Shown piece by piece: positions 11,649 through 22,985 of a DNA stretch of 64,000 bases. The DNA is from Adenophora triphylla var. japonica (Eukaryota > Streptophyta > Magnoliopsida > Asterales > Campanulaceae). The stretch's first letter is position 1, and every line of letters starts with the position of its first letter. The stretch lies in the NCBI GenBank assembly GCA_022495995.1, contig JAFEMH010002100.1, positions 1 through 64,000 on the forward strand, in the 5' to 3' direction. A program made the position numbers and the translations under genes. The notes beneath the pieces are model-generated. The model saw nothing but the letters and a program-made list of their open reading frames with translations. It was not told the DNA's origin and searched no databases.

Positions 11649-12720
11649 ATAGGCTACCTACGTATCCCTAGTGGGAATCGAAGCCGATCGTAGTTCGGGT
11701 CTTTGACCACGGAGATGATGGCGTTTTAGGTGCCTCGAACGATGAGCGAGTTCTACGATCGTTTCTTTGGAAAGAAACTTCTGCTGAGGATAAGAGTTGA
11801 CCATTTTCGGTCGATGGCTATCATCATTTCTATTTGGGGATAGGAATGACCATTTTTGGTCGACGGGTATCACTTTCTGCTGGGGATTTTTGTGATTTAT
11901 CGCTTTCTAGTGATAGCGTCTTAGGTGCCTTGAACCTTGAAGATGGCGTTTTAGGTGCCTCGAACCTTGGAGATGGCGTTTTAGGTGCCTCGAACCTTGA
12001 TGAAGATGGCGTTTTAGGTGCCTCGAACCTTGATGATGATGGCTTTTTAGGTGCCTCGGACCTTGATGATGATGGCTTTTTAGGCGCCTCGGACCTTAAT
12101 TTGAAATGGCCTTTCGGTGGACTTTGTCTGCTGCCGAAGGATAGGGTGACCGTTTTGGTCGAGGGGCTGGACCTAATGATAGGCTACCTACGTATCCCTA
12201 GTGGGAATCAAGCCCTTTCGTAGTTCGAGTCTTTGACCCTGGAGATGATGGCGTTTTAGGTGCCTCGAGCCTGATGAGCGAGTTCTACAGCCGGTTACTG
12301 GAAAGAAACTCTGCTGGGGATAAGAGTTGACCATTTTCGGTCTGATGGCTATCCGCTCTGCTGGGGATAGGAATGACCATTTTTGGTCTGACGGGTATCC
12401 GCTCTGCTGGGGATTTTTGTGATTTATCGCTTTCTAGTGATAGCGTCTTAGGTGCCTCGAACCTTGAAGATGGCGTTTTAGGTGCCTCGAACCTTGGAGA
12501 TGGCGTTTTAGGTGCCTCGAACCTTGATGAAGATGGCGTTTTAGGTGCCTCGAACCTTGATGATGATGGCTTTTTAGGTGCCTCGGACCTTGATGATGAT
12601 GGCTTTTTAGGCGCCTCGGACCTTAATTTGAAATGGCCTTTCGGTGGACTTTGTCTGCTGCCGAAGGATAGGGTGACCGTTTTGGTCGAGAAATTTGGAC
12701 CTAATGATAGGCTACTACGT
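11649..12720. repeat. Two ~529-bp direct repeats in the 3' region of element D
   Basis: Both units start at GATAGGCTAC...TACGTATCCCTAG (11649, 12179; a third start at 12707). Inside each are about six copies of a 27-30 bp subrepeat, GATGGCGTTTTAGGTGCCTC plus GAACCTT. The second unit is a near copy with small indels. The translated frames (repeating LGASNLDDDG) are artefacts of the subrepeat. Confidence 0.8.
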
Positions 12721-12849
12721 ATCCCTAGTGGGAATCGAAGCCCTTTCGTAGTTCGAGTTTTACTCGAGATTTCGTTGGCTTTTGGGATTCCGTTAACTTT
12801 CTTTGGGGATTTCGTTAGCCTTCTTTGGGAAAATCGGACGTATTTATGC

Positions 12850-13590
12850 GGGAAATCGGTCTTACGTTTGGCTGCGTTGGGTGATTTTGAGGAAGATACG
12901 GGATCTCGTTATCTTTCTCGGGAACTCGGTCTTACGTTTGGCTAGGGGTAATTTTGATGAAAGATACGGGATCTCGTTATCTTTCTCGGGTCGCTCGGTC
13001 TTACGTTTGACTGTAGGGGTAATTTTGATGAAAGATACGGGATCTCGTTATCTTTCTCGGGTCACTCGGTCTTACGTTTGGCTTAGGGGTAATTTTGATG
13101 AAAGATACGGGATCTCGTTATCTTTCTCGGGTCACTTTCGGTCTTACGTTTGTGTAGGGGTAATTTTGATGAAAGATACGGGATCTCGTTATCTTTCTCG
13201 GGTCGCTCGGTCTTACGTTTGGCTAGTAGGGGTAATTTTGATGAAAGATACGGGATCTCGTTATCTTTCGCGGGTCACTCGGTCTTACGTTTGGCTAGGG
13301 GTAATTTTGATGAAAGATCACGGAATCTCGTTATCTTTCTCGGGTCACTCGGTCTTACGTTTGAGTATAGGGGTAATTTTGATGAAAGATACGGGATCTC
13401 GTTATCTTTCTCGGGTCACTCGGTCTTACGTTTGTTGCTAAGGGGTAATTTTGATGAAAGATCACGGGATCTCGTTATCTTTCTCGGGTCACTTCGGTCT
13501 TACGTTTGGCTTAGGGGTAATTTTGATGAAAGATACGGGCTCTCGTTATCTTTCTCGGGGCACTCGGTCTTACGTTTGACTGCCGGGGTG
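12850..13590. repeat. ~70-bp tandem repeat, element D
   Basis: About eleven contiguous units containing CGGTCTTACGTTTGGCT, GGGGTAATTTTGATGAAAGA and ACGGGATCTCGTTATCTTTC. Starts of the first element fall near 12857, 12927, 12996 and 13067. It is directly upstream of antisense gene 1 of D. No spacers separate the units, so this is a minisatellite. Confidence 0.85.
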
Positions 13591-13855
13591 ATTTCCTTGA
13601 CAAGGCGACTTTGGTTAACTTTGGTTAACTCTGTCAAGTTTGGAGGGGTCATTTTGATGAAAGCGGGATCTTGTCATCTATCGCGCGGATATAGGGATCT
13701 TGAAAATCGTAGGGGATAGGGATGTAAGATCGGGCCCTTTTCTCTTCCCCATTCGGTTTTAAATTTCTGAAATTGTGAGAGAAAGAAACGCAAAATCCGC
13801 CATTTTGGCCATTTAAGCTTCAAAATTCTTCCGAATTTTCTTCGATTTTTGAGCA

Positions 13856-16701
13856 ATGGAACACGGGAAGGCGCTTTTCAAGGGAGCGTGGCGGAGAGAG
13901 GCGGTGGAGCTCGGGATGAGGAGGCATTACAATCTTTCGCAATCGGTTGAGAAGGAGCATTACCGATGCTTGGCAACATTGGGCTTCGGATCCGCATCTT
14001 CGAACGGTATACTTTGAAACCCTTTGATCCCTTTGTTGATTTCTTGTTCGAAAATTTTGGGTGATTTTTGAATTTTTTTTTTTTGAAAATTCGAATGATT
14101 GATGTTCTTGGCTTTGAATCTTGATTTTGATGCTTTGCATGTTGTAATGAGTATATGAGTAACCCAAAATGTGCACTTTGCTTGGGAAAAAGAATTGGCA
14201 TTTTTGCCACATTTTTATTTTTAATTCGAAAATTACATGTGAAAATTCGAAGAATTGTGATTTTTTTTTAAATATTGCATGTTGATGATGATGATGATTT
14301 TTTTTTTGAAATTGAATTTTGATATTGATGAATGATGATGCAATTCATGCATTTTGTTTGGAAAGAATGGGCATTTTGCCAATATGGGATGTATGTATGT
14401 TTAGGATATATATTTTTTGAAAAGTGGGACGGATTTTTCCTCCCGTTTGCATGTAAGATGGGTGATATGCATGTATGCATTTTTTTTTTGTTGAAAATGG
14501 GACGGAGTTTTTGCATCTCTTTTTTTTTCTTTTGATGAATGCATTGGGACTTGCTGAAAACTGTTTTCTTTCATGCGAGAAAAATGGGGCTATGCTCATT
14601 GTATCTTTGTTGTCTTTGTCGAAATTTCTTTTTTTTTTTTAATGTAAATGCAAATGCAATCTTTTTGACATTTTCTCTTTCTCTTTTTTTTTTTTTATTA
14701 CAGGGCGGAAACCGTTTTGTGACGGAGACTTGGTGAACAAGATGAAGACTCGAGGATCGGTGGAGTACGTGATTGACTTGTGGGGCCAGAGCTTCCGGAT
14801 GCGGGCCGAGGAGCTTTGCCGAGTCGAGACAGTTGTTGTCGAGACGGGGCTCACGGGAGTTCGTTGAGTGCTTGAGGGGGTGAGTCGAGTTCCACCCAGA
14901 GCAAGGGCTTGATGTTTGCTGCAGGCGCGGCCTTTGGTGGGGCGCGACCCAGCACCTTTCGCTTCAGGGCGAGGCTACGGTTACGCGCCCTACGATTACT
15001 GTGCGATCACGGGTACGTCCTTTAATGGGCCGCGGCATTGAGTGGCGGGATGGCTACGGCGATGCGTCTGCGAGGCTCTTAAGGATTTTCCCTATTCCCA
15101 GAAGGGGATGGGGATGGAGTATGCCGTGGTCTACGGCAAGATTGTGAGACCATAGCGAGCTATGAGGGTGGGGAGGAGAGGATAGGCGCCGATCAGTTGC
15201 CGGGGCCTTCTTGTGGTTTTGCTTTCTCGAGCACGCTCTTTGGACATCTTTGAGGACGGCGGTCTTTGCCTTGCTGGAGGTCCTTGGAGGACATGGAGAC
15301 GGCCGGAGATGTCTCGTGGGGAGAGGCCGAGAGTGGCGAGCTTTATTTTGCTCTTGATAGGTACAGTAGGAGAGAGCTGTGAGCTCACTTGTATTGCTTC
15401 GAGTTTGCCACTAGAGGTATAAGCTCTCTTTTTTGCTTTTCCTCTCTTTTTTTTTTTTTTGAGCACGCACTTTTCTTTTGCCTTTGGATTGATTGGATTT
15501 TTACCTTTCGCGAGGTATGGGCGTTGGAGTTTTCACGTCACGGTGTGGCGGCGGCCGGCGGAGTACGTCGGGGCGTATCCGGCCATGCGATCTTGGTCGA
15601 AGCATGCCGGGAGAAGATAAGCTCCGAGGGCGTACGACTCTCGAGGTACGCGGATTGCCTTCCTTTGACGGAGGCCGAGACGAGATGAGGGGATGATATT
15701 CTTCCCACAGGATCGCTTTGAGGTAGCGCGGTGAAGAAGGGCGGCGAGATCACGGAGCTGATGCGGCGGAGGATTTTGAGGGTCGACTGCGATGCCTATT
15801 ATGCGGGAGAGAGGGTGACGCGCCGGCATGGCGTGAACTTCGCCTTTGAGGACACCGGTGGAGCCTCCCGCCGATATGATGCACCCGGCGATCGGTCAGT
15901 GACTGGGATGATTACTGAGCGAGCCGGCACTTCTCGGATTTTGTGGCGATTGAGCCGTATGCGACATTGTCTTGAGGAGGTGAGGATGCCTCGGGTCTTG
16001 GATAGGGAGGGGCTTGGGATCCCGCGGTACCCTCGGACGGATTTTCCTATATCCCGGGATGGGGTCAGATTGAGGGTGCAGATCCCTCAGCCCGAGCGAC
16101 TTCCACGAGCTTTCCGGCCTCGTCCGGGTATGAAGGTATGGCTTTTTACGCTTCTCTCTTTTGTTTCATCATCTTTAGCATCACTTCCTCTTTTTTTTTT
16201 TTTTGACGCTTTCGCTTTTGTGCAGTTTTCGGAGGTGGTCGTCGAGAAGCTGACGAAGCAAGTGATCGGGGCCAAGAGGTTCATCAGGAGGATGGTCGCT
16301 TGCGGGGCTCCTCAGGCTAGAGCGAGGCGACCACGGCCGGCGCACATCGAGACGGGGAGGCTTCCCTATTCGCTCGAGACTTCTTCGGAGACTCCTCTGT
16401 CTCCTCTCCTTGATCCCCGCGCGATGCGCCTTCGGATCACGTCATTCTCGGGGATCCACACGGGCAGGGACATGTATGGCAGCATCGCGGGTCGTCTTCG
16501 TACGTGCGGAGTCGCGCCTTCACTTTCGGGTACGATTTTTCGCGGATCTCGGCTTGCCCTATCGGAGCGTGCCGGTTGGTCTGGCGAGCCTCTCTCTGGA
16601 GACGAGGACGATTACGAGCACGAGATTTTCGGGACTCTGAGGAGCGGGCCCGAGTCGCAGAGGGCGGGGGAGACATCGGAGTCTTTGGAGACTCCGATTG
16701 A
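13856..16701 (+). pseudogene. Antisense gene 1 of element D, spliced, function unknown
   Basis: Homologue of 3966-6960. First exon starts ATGGAACACGGG at 13856 and runs about 50 codons to donor GTATAC at 14007. A T-rich intron ends in TTACAG at 14703, and the next exon contains NKMKTRGSVEYVIDLW. A second intron, 16136-16225, has donor GTATGG and acceptor TTTTGTGCAG; the next exon reads KLTKQVIGAKRFIRRMV. The gene ends in an acidic stretch, stop near 16701, like copy C. Because element D lies on the - strand, this gene is antisense to its gag-pol. Frame changes near 14870-15730 and in the last exon disable it. Splice sites, order and both termini agree with C, so the family is well supported although unrecognised. 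Confidence 0.6.
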
Positions 16702-17162
16702 TTTTTTTTTTGATTTAGATGTACGAGATTATGCACATTTTTTTGGATGTAATAATTTAGGATTTTATTTATGTTTGTTTGTTTTTTTTTTTTTATGCAC
16801 ACTCTTTTTTGGAATGTAATAATTTAGGATTTTATTTATGTTTGCAATGCGGTATGAATGCGAGTGTTGCATGAGCCTTGGCTTTTTTTTTTTGCAAGGG
16901 TGTTTGGTATATGGGTAGTTTGGGGAGTTTTTTTTTTTTTTGCACGGGTTTCGAGCAAGCGGGACGGAATATTCCTCTTTTGGTGTAGCGACTTGATTGC
17001 GAGATTTTTTTGGCAAACTCATCCCACGCGGATAGGGCGCGGTTTCGACACTTTGTCCTTTAATTTTTAGTTCGAGACCTGGTCTTGCTTTATTTCAAAT
17101 TCAAATATCCTCTTCAACCTCCGGTCCCAGCGGCCATTTTCGGGAGAGAAGAGAGAAAAACC
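16702..17162. other. Spacer between the two antisense genes of element D
   Basis: Contains a duplicated A/T-rich 3'UTR-like segment (GTAATAATTTAGGATTTTATTTATG at 16750 and 16816, quoted in part) and many oligo-T runs. A degenerate form of the LTR palindrome, ATCCCACGCGGAT, lies at 17021-17033, about 130 bp before the next ATG. Nothing else recognised. Confidence 0.35.
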
Positions 17163-18675
17163 ATGGAAATGGCCAAAAATTCTCCAAAATTGTCCGAAGA
17201 AAGGCAAATGTTGTTCTTTGAAAAGTTCGAGGAGTGGTGTAGGGAGATCATGCATGAGAGAAGATCATTCTTTGAAGAAAGGTACAAGATACGATGCTTG
17301 TGGTCTCTCGAAGAATTGGTTCCGGATTATGACCTCTTAAGAGCTTCTTCTTCGTTTTGGGATACTAGAAGGCATGTCTTTTGCCTTTCCCTCAGCGAGA
17401 TTATTCGTCGAAGAATTTCGGGCCTTGCTTGGAGGTCGGAGGTGGAAGAGATAAGCGGTCCGCCCCTTTGCCCGGAGGAGCTTCTTTTCTTGACGGTGTG
17501 CGTCCTCCTTCATCTTTCCCGGAGGAAGCGCAAGGTATGATCCGCGGTCCCGTCATCTCGATATTTCCGGTCTTCCCGGTGATTTAGGGGCCTAGGCTTG
17601 GTGGATGATGCCTATTGGATGCCTTTGCACTTTGTATGTTTGGCACCCTGTTCGTGAGTCTATTCCTTTGGGATGCGCCATCGGTCTCTGGCCCGGATGT
17701 TGGCAGCCAAGTTCGAGCTGTATCGCTTTGGGCGAGAGATGTCGTTCCTTTGATTCTTGGGGAGACTTTTCCATGCTCTCGACGGATTAGCTACCGGACG
17801 GCGGTATATGCGCGGGCGGCCCGTTCCTCTTGACCACATGGGCGATGGAGCGTTTGGGGTTCTTCGGGAAACCTACGATATGATCGAGCACTTGGACTTT
17901 TGCCGGGAGAGGTGTTGATGTAGATTTTGATGATCGGGGCTCGTGGGAGGCGTTGGATGGCGGGTCGCCCGAGGCTGAAGATATCGAGATGGTTGGTGCC
18001 TCGTTGGCGGGTGGAGACTCGCGAGTGCTTCGGGACGGGTCCCAGTGGTTATGCTTAGGGGCTTTCTCGGTCCAGTTTCTATATTCCGGCTTTTTAGTCA
18101 CGAGGACGAGTTTGGCTTGGAGCGGAGTTCCCTTGGAGGGTTTTGATGATATAGCCACCGGGGTGGTGGCTCTGTTTCCATGGACGATCCCTCGGTGTTT
18201 CCATTTCTTTCCCGAGTATGGAGGTATGACGCCTTTCCTTCTCGGGTTATTCTCGAGCGTCAGAGGCCAGGTGTTCTTGACCACTTGGTACTGGATTGGT
18301 ACGAGGGCATGCAGGAGAGACTCGAGGTGGCTATTTTCGGACGGCGTGAGGCCATTGTGGGTGCGGAGGTCATTGTTTACGAGGAGGAGGGAGAGCGAGG
18401 CGAAGGCCAACCCTCATGTGAGAGCGGAAACAGCGTGGCCGGACTATGAGGCTTACGTCAAGAGACGAGGAGAGGAGGCTCCTATGCTACCGGCTAGGTT
18501 ACGGGAGATGAGGATGACGCTAGGGCTACTAAGGCCACGACGGAAGGCTGGTTTGATAGACCCTGTCCCTATACCAGAGCTTGGTAGGAGGAGTACCGAC
18601 ATCTTTCCGGTTCAGAAGAGAAAGACTCGGAGGGGGAAGAAGAAGGGAGAGGCCAGTACGAGTGGCTTGGAGTGA
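17163..18675 (+). pseudogene. Antisense gene 2 of element D, DUF7745/plant-mobile-domain-like
   Basis: Starts ATGGAAATGGCC and reads to near 17540, with SLEELVPDYDLLRASSSFWD and, after a frame change, EEFRALLGGRR. This is the FWDP...CPTLEEF.ALLG-type core of the DUF7745 proteins encoded antisense in Tat retrotransposons (family recognised from memory, not searched). Downstream come DAFALCMFGTLF and VPLILGETF, as in plant-mobile-domain proteins. The end, KRKTRRGKKKGEA before the stop at 18675, looks like a nuclear localisation signal and is shared with copy C. Length 1513 bp against 1520 bp in C. Broken by several frameshifts, so a pseudogene. The copia element begins only 16 bp after the stop. 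Confidence 0.6.
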
Positions 18676-18691
18676 CTCTGAGGTTTTCGAG

Positions 18692-20095
18692 TGTTAGTCA
18701 AATATATGCTTTGGCTTAGAATTGCTTAAACCCAATCATAACAAACATTAATGAGGACCCCTAATTTAGTTAGATCAAAATAGAATTTTTCTATGTACCC
18801 TAGGTTCCCTTAGTGCTAGTGCCAAGTGTTTTTGCTATGTATTTTTCTCAAGATTTGAAGACTTGAAGACCTGAGAATTTCCATCAGCATTGTGTGAGTT
18901 ACCAGTTGGAGTCAGTTACCGGTCAAAGCTTCACTTACCGGTTGAGTATCTTACCGATTGAGTTACCGGACCGGCACTCTGTTACCGGCCATGTTACTTT
19001 ACCGGTTAAGGCTTACTCTTCAAGCTTCCTCTGGTTATCAGCTTGCCGGTGCATTAATTGCTCCCAACCACCAAGCCATCAACTTTAGCTAAAGTTGGTA
19101 AAGCAAGCTTATCTTGACATGACATCTCTGCTGACTAATGCGTACCTACTTTGAGAATGTCAAGTAACCAGTACTCACAGAGCCCCATCTATCTCTGGAA
19201 ATCCTCTCTATCCAAATCTCAGGCATTTAATGCAAGGATCTTCCCATTTAATGCCTGCCAGTCCAAGCTATCATTGCAACCTCTTCAAAGACAACGGCTC
19301 CTTTTCAAAGTTCACTATAAATAGCTTTCCTGGAGCATTGAAGAAGGTTGGGTGCATTTATGATTCTTGAGAGTGAGTTGCTTTGAGCTACCAACCTGCA
19401 CATTCTCTAGTTCAAGGCATTCAAAGCAAGTCCCCTATTCACTAGACATCTCTGTTAGGACTTATACACTGGCACCTCAATCAATTTTGTAGTGTTCCTC
19501 CATTGAGACTACTTATGGAACACATTGATTGATTCACACACAACACCACTAGAGAAATCAGCTCGGCTTGTGAGCACATCTCTAGAAAACACCGGGTCTT
19601 TATTGTAGCACGACCCATTAGTGGTCACCTCTAGTTTGGCGGCCTTTCCAATCATTGGCTTGCAACTTGTAATAGGTAGAATCCATTAATAAAGTAGTGC
19701 ACCTTCACAAATCCAAGTTCTGACCAAACTTGGTAGAGGGCGTACTTGATTATTTAACAGCTTTGTGAACCTCTTCAAACAATGTGTCATTTATTGCTTT
19801 GCTTGTTTTACATTGTGTAGTTGTTATCGGTTGATAATCTCTCAAGTGGTCACAACCTATTGACTTCACTTACTTGCTCACTTTGTTTGTCTTACTTGGA
19901 AATAATTTTGTCTTGTCTTGCATGATATTTTGTCTTACCGGTTTGCCTCTTTCTCTAAAGCGGAAACTTAATTTCCCATTGTGCAAAATCACTTACCGGT
20001 GAGCTAAAGTTTTTCAAAAGAAGTTTTTAGCAAAAAGTTTTAACGAGGCTATTCACCCCCCTCTAGCTTTGATTCCTACCATTTGGGACCTAACA
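18692..20095 (+). repeat. 5' LTR of the copia element
   Basis: 1404 bp, TG...CA. U3 carries roughly eight TTACCGGT-like octamers (18898-19010) and a TATA box TATAAATA at 19316-19323. The same box is at 32580-32587 in the 3' LTR. The two LTRs are close in sequence with scattered substitutions and small indels, e.g. around 19125 against 32390. Confidence 0.92.
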
Positions 20096-20097
20096 AT

Positions 20098-20110
20098 TGG
20101 TATCGGAAGC
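20098..20110 (+). other. Primer-binding site, initiator tRNA-Met type
   Basis: TGGTATCGGAAGC two bases after the LTR. It resembles the common plant copia site TGGTATCAGAGC with changes in the second half. It would prime minus-strand synthesis. Confidence 0.8.
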
Positions 20111-20167
20111 TTACAATTTTCGAAAATCATTTTTCCAAGCTTAACCGCTTGAATTGCTAATTCCAAA

Positions 20168-22985
20168 ATGGCAGGAAAAATCATGCAAACATACAACTTG
20201 ACATCCGTTCCCATGTTGAACGATAACGAATTTCCGAGTATGGAAAAAGCGGAATCATGCGGTACTTGGATTCAATAGATGATAGGTTAACTACGTAGTC
20301 GAGAGATGGTCCCATGACACCCTTGAAAATCAATCTTGCGACGGAGCTCCCCAGAAACTCCTCTCATGGATCATGCGGATAGAGAGTCGAACAAGATTTT
20401 GAGGTTTATGAAACTTATGTGCCAAAACCTCGAGAAGAATGGGTGAGGATGACAAAGCTGTGTGACTCCTTGGGCAGAAAAGCTTTGCACATCATAACCT
20501 CGGGACTTGATGACGGGATTGCAAACAAGTACAATGCTATGAGAGCCGCTCAACAAGTGTGGCGAGTCTACTCGAGATACTTTGAAGGAGATCAAGTGGC
20601 CAAGGACAACGAGACTCTACAAAAGTGTTGCTTGAGTTTGAGTCCTTCAAGAAGAATCCAAATGAGACAATGAAGGAAACGTACGACCGATTCTGCGAGG
20701 TGAGTAACTCTTGTGCATCTTTAGGTAGAGTCTATACCATGAAAGACCTAAACATGAGATTCCTCAATTCTCTTGGAGACTTGTGGCATGTGAAGGTCGC
20801 TATTTTGAAAGAATGCCGTGATTTGAATGTTACTCATATCCAGAACATTGTGTCTACTTTGTTCTTATATGAGGAAGAGCTCAACAGTGAGTGGAGTGCA
20901 AAAACAATTTAAAAATTTATCTCTGCCGGCTCAGCTGAGATCTTCCCCGGTTCTTCTATGCTTACCAGCCAAACTACTACCGTTGACTCTCCCTCAATAT
21001 CTCAGCCTCAACCAACTCAAGCCAATACCTCGACTAGTACACCTCTTGAGGTGGAGGATGAATTTGCTGCATTTGCTAGAAACTACAAAAGGTTTAAGGA
21101 TTTTAAGAAATCCAGCAGCAAATCATTCCAACCCAAATCCTCATCTTTCCATAGATCTGGAAACTATCAAAGAAAAGGCCAAACCTCAACCTCAACCGAT
21201 GGTAAAAATGCCCAAGGTGAGCTTGTGTGTTACAAGCTGTAGAAAACCCGGCCATTTTGCCTCCAAATGCCCTCAGCCGAAATATGAATTTACGAGGAAG
21301 AAACCGTTCAAGAAATTTCCTAGATCTAAGAGTTTAGTTGCGGAGGATGCAGGCGAAAGGCTTTACTGTTTGGTTTGAGACCGATTCGAGAATGAGGAAG
21401 GCGGCTTTCTTGACTCGAGATGAAGATGCGATGTCGGTTTTGTTGCTATGGATGGAACTTATGATAAACCCATCTCTCTACAAACTCCTATCTTTAGACA
21501 CCCCAACTCCAATGAACAATCATCTTATGTTGACCGAGACTCCACCTATGAGATCTCCCTTGACATACTTTGATGATCCCATTCCTATTCCCAAGGTAGA
21601 TGCGGGCAATCCATATAACTTCAAAATTCAAAACATAGGTGGATCCCTCTATGGTCGGTCCAAAACCATGCCCGCTCTCGGGCCGTTGATGCGACCCGTT
21701 CAACCGACCTATCAAGCTCAAGCCTTACCGATCGCTTCTTATCAACCGATGCTTGAGAACCGACCGATTCACTTAAAGCCTCTAACCGAGCCTAACCCTG
21801 AACCGATCAAATATCATCACTACCAAATTTTGATCCCAATTTTGAACCATCATCCTCTTCCCCTCGGCCTACGTTGACCCTATGCCCAATATGTCAAAGT
21901 ACTGAAATGGCGGAGGTGATGAATGAGCTCTTCTCCGATTTTGAAAAATTAAATGAAGCTCACAAAATTATGGGCGATAATTTCAAAATAATCTCTGCTG
22001 AAAATGACTCTTTGAAAGCTGAAATAAAAGATTTGAAAGAAAGCAAGCTAGAGTCGGTTCGGTTAAAAAGGACAATCAAGAACTCAGCTGAGAAGGCTGA
22101 ACATTTCTGTTTGTCAAATTGCTGATCTTGTGTCAAGAAATAATTCTCTTTCTAAAACTATTGACACTTACACAAAATCCCGAGCTGCTATGGAGACTAT
22201 CATACAAGATCGAGATGTCTCCAAACCGAGATGTTACAAGCTGGAATAAGTTTTACCTCCGGCGGTAAGGAAAATGACGGCAATAACAAACCGGCTACCA
22301 AGTCTGTCTCGAGAACTTGATGGGTAAATTTGATGATGCTCAATCCAAATTGATTAAGAGAGAGTTAACTAAACCTTTCAAAGCTGTTCCACACACCTAT
22401 CCCAAGGGAAGGGAACGGATGAAAGCTTATTTGGGCAAAAACAAATCCCGATGGACCGAGGTAGGCGATCTGAGCTAGGACAATATGTTCCACTCGGTGA
22501 TGGAAAAAGCAAAGGTGGAATTAAAATTGTTAACCAGAGTTGCGGTAAGGAAACTACAAGCCGTAAGGAAGCCATCACCGGTAAGGGACAAACCGGTCGG
22601 ACAAGCTGTCACCGGTCAACCAACCGGTGAGGGCTCCCAACCGGTAATAGGTCTTCCAAACCGGTGCGGCCGGTCAACAAAGCTAAATCCATCGCCTTCG
22701 TCCCCAAAGGATGCATTTCTGTCCAATCAGTTAATCCCTCTGAAGCATTGGCAAAATTGAACATCAATTCATCTAAGCCTCCTCAGCCATCTTCTAATAA
22801 ATGTGTAAAGCTGTGGTTTTATTGGTCACAAGGCTTATGAATGCCTCTTGAAGCACCTATCTGGACCCATTTGAGTCTAAAAGCTCGAGGTGGTGGCCGG
22901 GTATGGCTGCCGAAGAGGAACTAACTCTTTGGACCCAAAAGAATAAGGGGGACCATAAGCTTCTTGTTTTATTTCAGAATGCTTA
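20168..22985 (+). pseudogene. Copia gag with zinc knuckle and coiled-coil tail
   Basis: Structural protein of the virus-like particle. ATG at 20168 follows the primer-binding site and gives MAGKIMQTYNL; an in-frame stop comes about 35 codons later. Downstream frames carry recognisable gag pieces (EAYETYDRFCEV-like region near 20680, NIVSTLFLYEEEL near 20850). A CCHC zinc knuckle, CRKPGHFASKC with its first Cys displaced by a frameshift, lies at 21226-21275. A heptad-like segment (NEAHKIMGDNFKIISAEND) near 21950-22070 suggests the coiled coil seen in SIRE gag extensions. Many stops and frame changes. Confidence 0.75.

Noticed and set aside
11834..12945. Frames with repeated LGASNLDDDG-type peptide
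   Set aside because: Direct translation of the 27-30 bp subrepeat, present twice with the 529-bp duplication; no conserved ends.
12850..13590. Regularly repeated ~70-bp units that could look like a CRISPR array
   Set aside because: Units are contiguous and wholly repeated, with no unique spacers, in a plant retrotransposon.
16750..16850. Short direct repeat as an LTR pair of a tiny element
   Set aside because: About 40-45 bp only, no primer-binding site or duplication; looks like a local slip in a 3'UTR.
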